A DNA stretch of 64,000 nucleotides. It comes from Oscillospiraceae bacterium (GTDB lineage: Bacteria; Bacillota; Clostridia; Oscillospirales; Oscillospiraceae). The first letter of the stretch is position 1. Each line of letters opens with the position of its first letter. The position numbers and the translations under genes were made by a program. The stretch is taken from NCBI GenBank assembly GCA_009777235.1, contig WRMH01000006.1, positions 1 to 64,000 of the forward strand, given 5' to 3'. Below the pieces are notes generated by a model. It was not told the origin of the DNA, did not search any database, and saw only the letters and a list, made by a program, of their open reading frames with translations. Positions 44,791 through 54,310 of the stretch are shown in pieces.

Positions 44791-45693
44791 ATGAACAGAA
44801 TTGTGATGAAAGGTGTGCTTGACGGGATTGTTGTGGACAGAATTGTGCGCGACGAGGAATATACAATGCCGTCTGTCCACTTTCATCCCGAGTTTGAGAT
44901 ATATTACTTAATGGAAGGCTCGCGGCTTTTCTTTATCGAAGATAAAACCTATCCAATGAGCAAAGGAGACTTAGCGTTAATCAACAGCGAGCTGATTCAC
45001 AAAACCAGCGCGTTCGGGAAAACACCGCATGACCGCTTTCTCATTGAGCTGACCGCCGAGCCGTTTGCGAGTTTTTTCAGTAATATAAGCGGATTAACGC
45101 TCAAAGAGCTGTTTGCGGAGCAAACGGGAGTTTGGAAGCTCGACGAAGCGGGCAGGCGGCAAGTGGAGAGTATTTTTCTGTCAATTTCTGATGAGTTCAA
45201 AGCGCAAAATGAGCATTATAATGTTTGTGTGATGATGAAAATCGCGGAGCTTATGCTCTTTATTGCCCGCCTCAGAGCAGACGAGCGGACAAGCGAATCG
45301 CTTCCGCAAACATGGAAGCATACACAGATCAACTGCATTACCGACTATATTCTGCGAAATTATACAACGCCAATCTCTCTTGATACCCTGTGCAGTCAAT
45401 TTTACATCAGCAAGAGCTATCTTTGCGGCACATTTAAGGAAATCACGGGGTCAACGGTTTGGGAGTACATACATTTGTGCCGCGTTAAGAGGGCGAGAGA
45501 GTTGCTCGAAAACAGCGATATGAGCATAACGGAAATTTCGGCGCTGCTTGGGTATGGCACGGTTACGCATTTTGAGCGTATGTTCCGAAGATATATGGAA
45601 ACATCGCCGCTGAAATACAGAAAAAAAATGCGTCTTATTCACAAAAAAGTCCGCGAGAGAAAAAGCGAGAGTTTGTTGGAAAATTCGGTATAA
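44791..45693 (+). CDS. AraC-family transcriptional regulator with cupin sensor
   Basis: A 300-residue regulator. N-terminal cupin-like sugar sensor (VHFHPEFEIYYLMEGSRLFF, then TYPMSKGDLALI), and a C-terminal AraC/XylS DNA-binding domain with two helix-turn-helix units: TPISLDTLCSQFYISKSYL and MSITEISALLGYGTVTHFER, the latter followed by FRRYMETSPLKYRKK. A strong AAGGAGG site lies before ATG 44791. It is next to the lplABC genes on the other strand and probably controls that locus in response to a sugar (inference). Confidence 0.93.
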   Translation: MNRIVMKGVLDGIVVDRIVRDEEYTMPSVHFHPEFEIYYLMEGSRLFFIEDKTYPMSKGDLALINSELIHKTSAFGKTPHDRFLIELTAEPFASFFSNISGLTLKELFAEQTGVWKLDEAGRRQVESIFLSISDEFKAQNEHYNVCVMMKIAELMLFIARLRADERTSESLPQTWKHTQINCITDYILRNYTTPISLDTLCSQFYISKSYLCGTFKEITGSTVWEYIHLCRVKRARELLENSDMSITEISALLGYGTVTHFERMFRRYMETSPLKYRKKMRLIHKKVRERKSESLLENSV

Positions 45694-45773
45694 GCGATGC
45701 GTGTGGCGGCAGAATACCGCCGCTACGAAAACCACCCCGCCCTTCGGGCACCCCTCTACGGAGGGGAATTTCC

Positions 45774-45869
45774 CGTCATTGCGAGGAGCAAAGCGACGAA
45801 GCAATCCAGATCTATTGCACTCATTGTTGTGCTTTTGTCTGGATTGCTTCGCTTACGCTCGCAATGACG
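45774..45869. repeat. 96-bp REP-like palindrome
   Basis: Arms CGTCATTGCGAG and CTCGCAATGACG, then GAAGCAATCCAGA with TCTGGATTGCTTC. Palindromes with this CGTCATTGCGAG core occur in many unrelated bacterial genomes. Just before it, 45700-45770 has smaller hairpins (GGCGG/CCGCC, GCCC-TTC-GGGC, CCCCTC/GAGGGG). Confidence 0.9.
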
Positions 45870-45879
45870 AGCCTAATTC

Positions 45880-47571
45880 TTAGCCGTAATACTCGTCTAA
45901 GTATTTCTGATAGATTTCTAAGTATCTGCCGACACCTACGTTTTCTGCTTCGCTGAGGAATGTGTCCCAAGTAGCGTCAGTAACGCCGTTGATGATGAAG
46001 TTCGAGATAGTTGTTTTCATCAAGGACTCGATGTCTGTTCCAAGACGTGTCAGCTCGGCGGCATCATCGGGGGCGGGCTTTAGGATGCGCGTCAGAATCA
46101 TGTAGGAATTTTGCTCGACAACACCTGCCGCTTGATACTCGGCCGCGTAATCTCTGCGTTCGATACGGTGCGGCGGCAGCTCAAAGATGTCGAAATACCA
46201 GTCGCCCGGCGCGAAGAATTGACCTTGTGTGACAGGAACGAGCTTATAAAGCGCATTGTTTGCCGGCACATCGGTGACTACGAACTGACCGTTCTCAAAT
46301 ACGAGCGGAGCTTTGTCGCTCTCCCAGTCTTCGCCCAATATAGCTATGAGGTCATCGGTAAGCTCTGTGGGTCCGTTAGAGGCGATCATCATCATTTCGG
46401 GGTCGTATTGCGCGTCTAACCAACGGAAAACCGCGGGGAGCTTGTCTGCGGCGGCGGCTGTTACAACCGCGCCAAATTCGGGAATCTCAAGCTCTCTGGG
46501 TACTGTCGCGCCTCGGCTCGCCTCTGGTGGCAGAATTGATGTCCAATTTTGAATTGTGTCCGGATTTGCCCACGCGGAGTTAATGAGGCGCAGATAGACT
46601 TGGAAACCGACTTGGTCTGAGTTAACTTTCTCGTTCCACGCGTTCTCATCTTGTGTTATCGCGTCGGGGTCAAGCAGACCTTCCGCATAGCACAGAGCAA
46701 GCCACTCACAGGCTTCACGGAATCCGTCCATATAACCCGGGAATACCGCGTTGAAGTTGTTGTCAACGGTGGCGTGTACCCAACGTGTCAGCGGTACGCC
46801 AAACATACCGAAGTATGGGTAGATACCGTTGGTTTGATGCTCAATGCCGCCGCCCGCGCTCATCGGGAATACGCTATCGGCGCCGGGAGCTTCAGCCTTA
46901 AACGCTCTGAGGACGTCGGTAAGCTCATCAATGGTTGTGGGTATGCTTTTTGAGACCGCGTCAAGCCATGTTTGATTGATGAAGAAGTGCGAGTTGTGAT
47001 TGATGTTTTGCGCGATCAAAAATCCGAGGAAGTACATATTGCCGTCACTTGCGCGCAGAGAGCTTGTCTGGCCGTTGAAATCGTTATAAGCGACGCGAGC
47101 GGCATAGTTTGGCATATACTGGTCAATGTAGTCGTCGAGCGGGAGCAGAATACCTTGCGTTACGCCGTATTCTTCAATGCTAAGGCTTTGGTCGGGACGG
47201 ATGATGACATCAGGCCAATCCAAAGAAGCAAAGGTCAGGTTAAGCTGCTCTCTCCAGTCACTTTCCTTAACGATGATCCAGTTGACTTTTACGCCTGTCA
47301 TTTCTTCGATTTGCTGATAATACCACAGGTTCTCAAAGTCGGTTGTTTGGTTGTCGAGCGCCCACTGCATTACGGTAATCGTGGCGGGCTCAGGGTCGCC
47401 GGGGTCAGGCGGGCCGGGGTCAGCCGGACCGGATGTGGGGTCTGTGGAACCGGGGGCAGACGACGGGCCGGGTGTGGAGTCTGCGGGGGTGTCGGTCGCT
47501 TGACAGGCTACGATAGAAAATACCATAACAGCGGCCAACAGGATTGCAAGGATGCGCGTTAGTTGTTTCAT
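45880..47571 (-). CDS. lplA: Extracellular sugar-binding lipoprotein (LplA-like)
   Basis: A 563-residue family 1-type solute-binding protein with a lipoprotein signal ending VAC (Cys about residue 23) and a long Pro/Gly/Asp linker. MQWALDNQTTDFENLWYYQQ and VKVNWIIVKESDWREQLNL resemble the LplA/YtcQ group of oligosaccharide-binding proteins. TAGGAGG precedes ATG 47571. It belongs with two permease genes upstream and the LplD-like hydrolase, although a 261-bp element separates it from lplC. The ATPase is not encoded here; such systems usually share MsmX. Confidence 0.9.
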   Translation of the reverse strand: MKQLTRILAILLAAVMVFSIVACQATDTPADSTPGPSSAPGSTDPTSGPADPGPPDPGDPEPATITVMQWALDNQTTDFENLWYYQQIEEMTGVKVNWIIVKESDWREQLNLTFASLDWPDVIIRPDQSLSIEEYGVTQGILLPLDDYIDQYMPNYAARVAYNDFNGQTSSLRASDGNMYFLGFLIAQNINHNSHFFINQTWLDAVSKSIPTTIDELTDVLRAFKAEAPGADSVFPMSAGGGIEHQTNGIYPYFGMFGVPLTRWVHATVDNNFNAVFPGYMDGFREACEWLALCYAEGLLDPDAITQDENAWNEKVNSDQVGFQVYLRLINSAWANPDTIQNWTSILPPEASRGATVPRELEIPEFGAVVTAAAADKLPAVFRWLDAQYDPEMMMIASNGPTELTDDLIAILGEDWESDKAPLVFENGQFVVTDVPANNALYKLVPVTQGQFFAPGDWYFDIFELPPHRIERRDYAAEYQAAGVVEQNSYMILTRILKPAPDDAAELTRLGTDIESLMKTTISNFIINGVTDATWDTFLSEAENVGVGRYLEIYQKYLDEYYG

Positions 47572-47600
47572 TGCTTATTTTCCTCCTAAAAATTTTGTTT

Positions 47601-47861
47601 AGGGTACTTCCAGAAACCTGTGTCGTCAGATTTGTGCTATATTTTTTTTGTCCATTTTACGGGTTTTGAGGGACCGGAACCCGACCGCCGCCTGTGGCGG
47701 ATAAAGGGAGGGTGACGGTGTCAAGCTCGAGGTGAGTGCGAACGAAGTGAAGCACGAACCCGAAAGCGCAGACTGGCTTGCCGTATTTAACCGAAAAACG
47801 CGTAAAAGGGGCGGGAAAAGATAGTGCAAAGATGTGCGACAGAGGTTTTTAGAAGTACCCT
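47601..47861. mobile_element. MITE-like element with 25-bp terminal inverted repeats
   Basis: Left end AGGGTACTTCCAGAAACCTG continuing TGTCG; right end is the inverse of AGGGTACTTCTAAAAACCTC continuing TGTCG, 22 of 25 matching. 261 bp long with no transposase ORF. It lies in the gap 47572-47890 inside the lpl operon, 28 bases upstream of lplA. No clear target-site duplication. Confidence 0.75.
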
Positions 47862-47890
47862 TTTTATAGTCAACAGTTTTTTTGCTAAGG

Positions 47891-48820
47891 CTATCCTTTG
47901 AGCGAGCCCACTGTTACGCCTTGAACGAAAAACCGTTGCATACTAACATAAAGGATTATAACAGGAACTGTTGCCACCACAATACAGCAATATTTAACAA
48001 CCTCTGCTCTGCGGATGGCGTCGGAGATAGCCCTGCCGTCTCCGAAAAAGCCCATAAACGAATCGAGAGACGAGCCTGCCTGTGCCATTGCGATGATTTG
48101 CCTCAGGACAGTTTGAAGCGGTAAGAGCGACTCGTCGCGTATGTAAACGAGAGCTGTAAAATAGTCATTCCACCTTGCGACACCATAGTATATGAACATG
48201 ACGGCAATAATGGTTTTCGAGAGAGGGAGGACGACCTTGAAAAAATAAGTGAAATGATTAGCGCCGTCAAGCATAGCCGCCTCATAGAGTTCATCAGGTA
48301 CCGAGGTGCTGATATAAGTACGGGCAATCATTAGGTTCCAAACCGAAACGCAGTTGATAATTATCATAATGGTTATGGTGTTGTACAGCCCGAGCGACTG
48401 ATTCATCAAAAATTGCGGAATCAAACCGCCTGTGAAAAACATGGCAAAGATGAAATAGAGGTTGACTGTCTTTTTGCCTTTGAACTTTCGAGTGAGCGCG
48501 TATGCCGCCATCATCGTCACCATAACGCTGAGTGTAGTGCCTGTGACGGTGTAGACGATCGAGTTGAAGTATGAGCGAAGCAAAAGTACGTGTTGGAAAA
48601 CAGCCTCGTAGCCAATCAGCGAGAAATCAACAGGCCACAGGATCGCTCTTCCGCTAAAAATAGCTTCCGCGCTGGAGAAAGATGCGACGACAATATACCA
48701 CAACGGGAAAACTATCAGCAGCAAAATTACAATCCATACAAAGAGGTTGGCAAAGTCAAAGACTTTGTCGGAAGTGGTACGCGCTACGTTTTTTTTGCTT
48801 GATTGAAAAGTCGCTTCCAA
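47891..48820 (-). CDS. lplC: Carbohydrate ABC transporter permease (LplC-like)
   Basis: A 309-residue permease with six membrane helices of the MalG/LplC type. The coupling loop is DELYEAAMLDGANHFTYFFKVVLPLSK near residues 190-216, and the protein ends with MQRFFVQGVTVGSLKG, typical of the family. I set a TTG start at 48820 because AGGAGG is seven bases upstream and no ATG is suitable; a longer frame to 48874 overlaps the lplB stop. The gene follows lplB by 19 bases. Confidence 0.9.
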   Translation of the reverse strand: MEATFQSSKKNVARTTSDKVFDFANLFVWIVILLLIVFPLWYIVVASFSSAEAIFSGRAILWPVDFSLIGYEAVFQHVLLLRSYFNSIVYTVTGTTLSVMVTMMAAYALTRKFKGKKTVNLYFIFAMFFTGGLIPQFLMNQSLGLYNTITIMIIINCVSVWNLMIARTYISTSVPDELYEAAMLDGANHFTYFFKVVLPLSKTIIAVMFIYYGVARWNDYFTALVYIRDESLLPLQTVLRQIIAMAQAGSSLDSFMGFFGDGRAISDAIRRAEVVKYCCIVVATVPVIILYVSMQRFFVQGVTVGSLKG

Positions 48821-48839
48821 ATCATTACCTCCTCTTTTG

Positions 48840-50216
48840 TTAAAACAGGCTTGCTTGTTTTGTGCGCCTCGCAACCCAGTTGACGGTTAAAATCAAAGCG
48901 AAATTGATGACATTTACAAGCAAGTTGATTGCGGCTGTGTATGAGAACTGTCCGCCGCGAATACCCATTCGATAGACATAAACGCCGATTATGTCAGATA
49001 CGGGTATGTTGGGGTCGGTCTGCATGAGCAGAGCCTTGTCGGTGTTTGATGCCAGCATCGCCCCGCAGTTGAGGATCAAGAGCATTATGATAACGGGCAT
49101 CATGTGCGGTATGTCTATATGGCGTATCGTTTGCAGCTTCGTAGCTCCGTCAATTTTCGCGGCTTCGTAGAGGGCGGGGTCAATGGCGGTGAGCGCCGCT
49201 ATGTATAAAATTGTGTTCCATCCTGCGTGCTGCCATATGTCACTTGCGATAAAGATACTTCTAAACCATGATATTTCCAGCATAAAGCTGATCGATGTTC
49301 CGCCAAGCGATTCTATCAGCCTGTTTACAAGCCCCGTCGTGGGAGAGAGAAGCAAAAAGAGTATGCCAACAAGGACGACAGGAGAAATAAAATGCGGGGC
49401 ATATATGACGGTTTGCGTAAAACGCTTGAACCGACGCCAAGGGAGATGATAGAGAAACAACGCCATAACTATCGGAAACGGAAACGCCCACAATAACCCG
49501 TACAGGTTAAGGAGTAATGTGTTGAGTATCAGCCGCGTTGAATAATAGGACGCGAAGAAATCAGTAAAATTCTTGAGGCCTACCCACTCGCTGCCCGCAA
49601 TTCCGAAAGCCGCTTTGAAATCGCGAAACGCTATTTGTATGCCGTACATGGGTAAGTATGTGAAAACGAATACCAAAGCAACGGCGGGGAGCAGCAGTAT
49701 ATATAGCTGCCAGTCGTGTTTTACCGCGTCGCGGGAACCTTTTGAGGCGCAAACCATGGCAATCAAAGCAATTGTGAAAGTTATGGGCGGCACGAGCGTG
49801 GTTTTGAGTATTGCGGGGTCGTTCACGCTTGCGGCGAAAATTATGAATACGAGGGAGAGTGCCATAATTATGCTAAATCCGGTGTTCATCAGTACCGTTT
49901 GCAGCTTGGATATGGTAAATTGGCGAATTAGAAGTAAAACGAGAGAGGCGAGAAGCATAACAACCGCCGCAACGGATAATACCGTAAATGCTGTTAAAAA
50001 TGCTTGAATTGCCGCGCTTTCAGGTTGAGACGCAAATGTAAACAGATTGAAGAACTCCCCTTGTCCCGCAATAACAAGCGCGGAACGAGCCGAGTTGGTG
50101 ACAAGCACCCAGTCAAAAAATAAGCAGGCTACAATGCCGACGAATCCGGCAAGCAAAGCAGAAAAGCGTATCGAAATCGGAAATCTTTTCTCCGTAATCG
50201 GCACGTTTTCATCCAC
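48840..50216 (-). CDS. lplB: Carbohydrate ABC transporter permease (LplB-like) with N-terminal membrane extension
   Basis: A 458-residue permease. The C-terminal about 300 residues are a normal LplB-type unit (KHDWQLYILLLPAVALVFVF, then YLPMYGIQIAFRDFK and the coupling loop DPALYEAAKIDGATKLQTIRHI). The first about 155 residues add four extra membrane helices not present in most LplB proteins. GTG 50216 touches the GGGAG site, so GTG 50204 (residue 5) may be the true start. First gene of lplBC-A. Confidence 0.88.
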   Translation of the reverse strand: MDENVPITEKRFPISIRFSALLAGFVGIVACLFFDWVLVTNSARSALVIAGQGEFFNLFTFASQPESAAIQAFLTAFTVLSVAAVVMLLASLVLLLIRQFTISKLQTVLMNTGFSIIMALSLVFIIFAASVNDPAILKTTLVPPITFTIALIAMVCASKGSRDAVKHDWQLYILLLPAVALVFVFTYLPMYGIQIAFRDFKAAFGIAGSEWVGLKNFTDFFASYYSTRLILNTLLLNLYGLLWAFPFPIVMALFLYHLPWRRFKRFTQTVIYAPHFISPVVLVGILFLLLSPTTGLVNRLIESLGGTSISFMLEISWFRSIFIASDIWQHAGWNTILYIAALTAIDPALYEAAKIDGATKLQTIRHIDIPHMMPVIIMLLILNCGAMLASNTDKALLMQTDPNIPVSDIIGVYVYRMGIRGGQFSYTAAINLLVNVINFALILTVNWVARRTKQASLF

Positions 50217-50253
50217 CTCCCTTTATTTTTGTGAACACGCTTCTATCCGTGAT

Positions 50254-50265
50254 GTTAATATTAAC
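50254..50265. promoter_or_regulatory. Palindrome in the divergent lplB/lplD region
   Basis: GTTAATATTAAC, a perfect 12-bp palindrome about 40 bases before lplB in the 248-bp divergent gap. A regulator site is possible but unproven. Confidence 0.35.
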
Positions 50266-50464
50266 TAACTATTACAAAAATGTCAATAAATCATACCTTA
50301 ATCTCACAATAACAGTCGAAAATGCGTTAAAATCGTACTATATTCCTCAAAAACAAACGCGTTCTTGAAATATGACGGTAAGTCTAATATTATATTTCTA
50401 TGATTGACAGAGAAAATATAGTGCGAAGACACAATCTTGTATTGGAAGAATAGGTGAAATAATA

Positions 50465-51847
50465 ATGGTAAACATTAAGATTGCGTACATCGGCGGGGGT
50501 TCGATGGCATGGGCGAGGACATTTATGACCGACCTTGCGAGGGAGCCTCTGCTTGGGGGAGAAATCTGCCTATACGATATTGATTGTGAGGCGGCAAAAC
50601 GCAACGAAATAATAGGCAACCGCATAACCGCGGATGCCCGCGCTGTCGGCAAATGGCGTTACACTACCGTCAGCGCCATAGGAGAGGCATTGACAGGTGC
50701 GGACATTGTTGTCATATCCATTTTGCCCGGAGATTTTGAGCATATGCGAAGCGACGTTCACCTTCCCGAACGTCTGAGTGTTTATCAATCGGTCGGGGAC
50801 ACAACCGGACCCGGCGGTATCATACGCGCGCTTAGAACAATACCGCTGTTTGTCGGGTTTGCGAAGCAGATAAAAAAATATTCGCCGGGCGCTTGGGTCA
50901 TCAACTACACAAATCCCATGGCGGTGTGCGTGCGCGCGCTTTATGAGGCATTTCCCGAAATCAAATCATTTGGCTGCTGCCATGAAGTGTTCGGTACACA
51001 GGCGCTTTTGGCGGCAATGCTCAAGCGCGATAGGGGAGAAACAGCAGACAGGAGCGATATACATGTAAATGTTTTAGGGCTGAACCATTTCACATGGTTT
51101 GACCGCGCAACATGGGGCGAACACGACTTAGTATCACTTTTTGCGCGTTATTCTGATGAGTTTTACGAAAGCGGGCTGTCGGCAGGGTATGACCCCGGGC
51201 TTGACCCTGTCTTTCATTGCAGTAACCGCGTAAAGTTTGATTTATTCCGCAAATACGGTTATATTGCGGCGGCGGGCGACAGGCATTTAGCAGAGTTTAT
51301 GCCCGGTGAAATATACTTAAAAAATCGTGAAACGGCGGAGAATTGGGGATTTACCCTGACAAGTGTTGACTGGCGTATTTCGGACAGAGAAAAGAAAGTA
51401 AAACACACAGCGCGCCTTGTGTCGGGCGAGGAAGAAATCGTACTCAAACCGTCGGGCGAGGAAGGCATTTTGCTCATTAAGGCGTTAGTAGGGCTTGGGG
51501 AGGTTGTCAGCAATGTCAATCTGCCCAATACCGCGGGACAGATCAAAAACCTGCCTAAGGATACGGTAGTTGAAACTAACGCGCATTTTTCAAAGGATAA
51601 TGTCCGCCCTGTCATGGCAGGCAGCTTGCCCGATGCTATTTATGATTTATTTACTCCGCATATCGAAAACCAAAAAGAGGTCATGAGGGCCGCTCTTGAT
51701 TGTGACTTTAACGCTGTTCTGAGAGCTTTTGAACGCGACCCGCTTTTGCGCGGCAAGTGTTCCGACGGTGAGCTTTACTTGCTTGCTGAGGATATGATAC
51801 GAAACACGCAGGACATACTGCCGAATACTTGGAGAGAGGTAGTCTAA
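50465..51847 (+). CDS. lplD: GH4 family glycosidase, alpha-galacturonidase LplD-like
   Basis: A 460-residue NAD- and Mn-dependent glycoside hydrolase family 4 enzyme. NAD-binding start KIAYIGGGSMAWARTFMTDL, then VGDTTGPGGIIRALRTIP, NYTNPMAVCVRALYEAF, and the metal-site cysteine motif SFGCCHEVFGTQ with VLGLNHFTWF and AAGDRHLAEFMPG. These fit LplD (alpha-galacturonidase) of Bacillus subtilis better than alpha-glucosidase or 6-phospho-beta-glucosidase. It would cleave imported uronide oligosaccharides by a redox mechanism. Divergent from lplB, with AGGTGA upstream of ATG 50465. Confidence 0.92.
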   Translation: MVNIKIAYIGGGSMAWARTFMTDLAREPLLGGEICLYDIDCEAAKRNEIIGNRITADARAVGKWRYTTVSAIGEALTGADIVVISILPGDFEHMRSDVHLPERLSVYQSVGDTTGPGGIIRALRTIPLFVGFAKQIKKYSPGAWVINYTNPMAVCVRALYEAFPEIKSFGCCHEVFGTQALLAAMLKRDRGETADRSDIHVNVLGLNHFTWFDRATWGEHDLVSLFARYSDEFYESGLSAGYDPGLDPVFHCSNRVKFDLFRKYGYIAAAGDRHLAEFMPGEIYLKNRETAENWGFTLTSVDWRISDREKKVKHTARLVSGEEEIVLKPSGEEGILLIKALVGLGEVVSNVNLPNTAGQIKNLPKDTVVETNAHFSKDNVRPVMAGSLPDAIYDLFTPHIENQKEVMRAALDCDFNAVLRAFERDPLLRGKCSDGELYLLAEDMIRNTQDILPNTWREVV

Positions 51848-51881
51848 AAAAATCCCCCGGCTGAGCCGGGGGATTTTTTTT
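51846..51881. terminator. Strong bidirectional terminator
   Basis: Stem ATCCCCCGGC/GCCGGGGGAT around TGA, with A and T runs on either side. It lies between the convergent lplD and the XRE-AMP-ligase gene, overlapping both stop regions. Confidence 0.95.
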
Positions 51882-54303
51882 ACAATTGGTTGCGTTTGAT
51901 TTTGCCGCTGATGGTCTTTGGGAGACTGTCGCGAAATACCACTATGCGCGGATATTTGTATGGCGCGGTGTGCTTTTTCACATAATCTTGAATCTCGCGT
52001 TTGAGCTCTTCGGATGGTTCTTTGTCTTTTGTCAGCACAATGCTCGCCTTGACGATTTGACCGCGTGTTTCGTCCGGCTCCGGTGAAACGGCGCACTCTA
52101 AAACGTACGGCAGCTCCATTATAACGCTCTCGACCTCAAACGGGCCAATGCGATAGCCTGAAGATTTGATTAGGTCGTCAACCCGTCCCACAAAGAACAT
52201 ATAACCGTTTTCGTCATACCACGCCGTGTCGCCCGTGTGGTATGCCCCGTCGTACCACGCGGCTTTTGTCTGCTCTTCCCCTCTGTAATAGAAGCTAAAC
52301 AGGCCGCAGGGGATATTTTTGTCGGTGAGTATCACGATTTCACCCACTTCGCCGGGTCCTACCCTGTTTCCGTCGGCGTCCATGAGCGCGATGTCGTAGA
52401 GCGGGCTTGCCTTGCCCATAGAACCCACTTTTGGCGGCATACCGACAAGGTTTGCTATCATGAGCGTTGATTCTGTTTGACCAAAGCCCTCCATAATCGA
52501 AAGACCCGTGGCTTCCTTAAAACGGTTAAAGACTTCGGGATTGAGCGCTTCACCCGCCGTGGTGAGGTGTTTTAACCCGGATAAGTCGTATCTCGACAAA
52601 TCCTCGCGAATGAGAAAGCGGTACATGGTCGGCGGTGCGCAAAACGTCGTAACGCCGTATTCGGCAAACATCGGCAGTATCTCAAGCTGGTCGAAGCGGT
52701 CAAAGTCATAGCAGAAAATACCCGCCTCGCAGAGCCATTGGCCGTAGAGCATACCCCAAACGGACTTGCCCCAGCCTGTGTCCGAAATCGTGTAGTGAAT
52801 ACCGTCCGGGTCAACATTATGCCAGTATTTTGCCGTGATGAAGTGACCGAGCGCGTATGTGTACGAATGTGCGGCGATTTTGGGGTAGCCTGTGGTGCCG
52901 GATGTAAAATACATGAGCATAAGGTCGTCGCCGCACGGGGCGTCCTCTTCACGCGGGAAAAAGCTGCGGAAACGCTCGCATTGCTTGTCGTAATCGAGCC
53001 AGCTATCGAGAGAGCAGTCCGCGCCGCCGGGGTCGCTTGCGCCCGCGGGGCTTTTTGCGTAGCTCTTGTTTATCATTATTTTTATGGCAACGGCGGGGCA
53101 GTTTGCGATAGCTTTATCTGCTTCAAAAGGCGCGTGTGACTGGCCTGTGCAAATTATCGCCGTAATACCCGCCGCTTCAAAGCGATATTCATAATCTTTT
53201 TGCACGAGCTGGTCTGTGGCGGGGATGGCAATCGCTCCGATTTTATGCAGCGCGGTGATTATCGGCCAAAACTGATAATTGCGTTTGAGTACCAGCATGA
53301 CGCGGTCGCCCCGCTTTATGCCAAGGCTTGTGAAATAGTTTGCGGCTCTTGAGGATTGGCGCGAGATGTCGGCAAATGTGAACTTACGCACTGTTTTTTC
53401 ACGGTCGAGATGTACCATAGCAACTTTATCCGGCACTTTCGCGGCAAGGGCATCAACGACATCAAATGAGAAATTAAATTCGTCCTGATCTTTGAACGAA
53501 ATGGAAGTAAGCACACCGTCGGCATCCTCTATGGGATAGCAGAAGTTTTCATAGACGCGTTTATCTTTTGGCGTCTCGGGCTTCTTTTCCGCGCGGGCGG
53601 CAGCGTCTTTTGCTTTCTTTGCCGCGCGTTTTTCCGCCACCTTGGAGTCTGTCCATACTTTTTTGCCGCCGTGTGTAACAAAATCGCCGTCTATCGCTCC
53701 AATATCCTGCGCGTCAGCGTGTTCTGCAAGGACGACCGCGCAAAAAACGCAGTCTTTACCGCCCACGGCAATCATTCCGTGAGGCGTTGTGCTGTCAAAA
53801 TAAATACTGTCGCCCTCGGAGAGTATCTCTATATGCTCGCCGATTTGCACCTTGAGCTGACCTGAATAAATAATGTTAAATTCCTGACCGCTGTGCGTAA
53901 CAAGCGGTATAGGCTCGTTTTGCTGGGCATCGGAATAATTATACGTGACCCAGTAGGGTTCTGCGATCTTGCCGCGAAAACGCGGTGCCAAGTCGCGTAC
54001 CTCAATGTTTTGCTCTTTTGACGTGACCCGTCCCGCGCCTCGGCGCGTTATCGCGTATGAGGTAAGGAGCGCTCCGGTTTGGCCCTCAAGCAAGTCACTT
54101 AGCTCAACGCCAAAGAGCAGCGCCGAGTTGTGAATGAAGGAAAACGGCAGGTCTACCGATCCCGACTCGTATTTCTTGTACTGCTGCACGGAAATACCCA
54201 TTTTTTCCGCCATTTGAGCGGCGGTAAATCCGCTGACCTCGCGCAGCTCGCGCACGCGCAGCGCGACATCATAGATAGCTGTGCTCGTTTTGGTTGTTTG
54301 CAT
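51880..54303 (-). CDS. XRE-cupin regulator fused to an AMP-forming acyl-CoA synthetase
   Basis: An 807-residue fusion. Residues about 12-70 are an XRE helix-turn-helix (LREVSGFTAAQMAEKMGISV), residues about 110-205 a cupin (THSGQEFNIIYSGQLKVQIG, EGDSIYFDSTTPHGM), then a basic Ala/Lys linker (about 215-245). Residues about 270-805 are an ANL-family ligase: MLMYFTSGTTGYPKIAAH, GFGQTESTLMI, YHTGDTAWYDENGYMFFVGR, DDLIKSSGYRIGPFEVES and the catalytic lysine end TISGKIKRNQL. In many Clostridia and Archaea the regulator and the ligase are separate neighbouring genes. The ligase resembles medium-chain acyl-CoA/acetyl-CoA synthetases. GGAGGA precedes ATG 54303. Confidence 0.92.
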   Translation of the reverse strand: MQTTKTSTAIYDVALRVRELREVSGFTAAQMAEKMGISVQQYKKYESGSVDLPFSFIHNSALLFGVELSDLLEGQTGALLTSYAITRRGAGRVTSKEQNIEVRDLAPRFRGKIAEPYWVTYNYSDAQQNEPIPLVTHSGQEFNIIYSGQLKVQIGEHIEILSEGDSIYFDSTTPHGMIAVGGKDCVFCAVVLAEHADAQDIGAIDGDFVTHGGKKVWTDSKVAEKRAAKKAKDAAARAEKKPETPKDKRVYENFCYPIEDADGVLTSISFKDQDEFNFSFDVVDALAAKVPDKVAMVHLDREKTVRKFTFADISRQSSRAANYFTSLGIKRGDRVMLVLKRNYQFWPIITALHKIGAIAIPATDQLVQKDYEYRFEAAGITAIICTGQSHAPFEADKAIANCPAVAIKIMINKSYAKSPAGASDPGGADCSLDSWLDYDKQCERFRSFFPREEDAPCGDDLMLMYFTSGTTGYPKIAAHSYTYALGHFITAKYWHNVDPDGIHYTISDTGWGKSVWGMLYGQWLCEAGIFCYDFDRFDQLEILPMFAEYGVTTFCAPPTMYRFLIREDLSRYDLSGLKHLTTAGEALNPEVFNRFKEATGLSIMEGFGQTESTLMIANLVGMPPKVGSMGKASPLYDIALMDADGNRVGPGEVGEIVILTDKNIPCGLFSFYYRGEEQTKAAWYDGAYHTGDTAWYDENGYMFFVGRVDDLIKSSGYRIGPFEVESVIMELPYVLECAVSPEPDETRGQIVKASIVLTKDKEPSEELKREIQDYVKKHTAPYKYPRIVVFRDSLPKTISGKIKRNQL

Positions 54304-54310
54304 ATTTTTC

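Noticed and set aside
50300..50400. Catabolite repression (CcpA) site before lplB/lplD
   Set aside because: No sequence here fits the cre consensus well enough.
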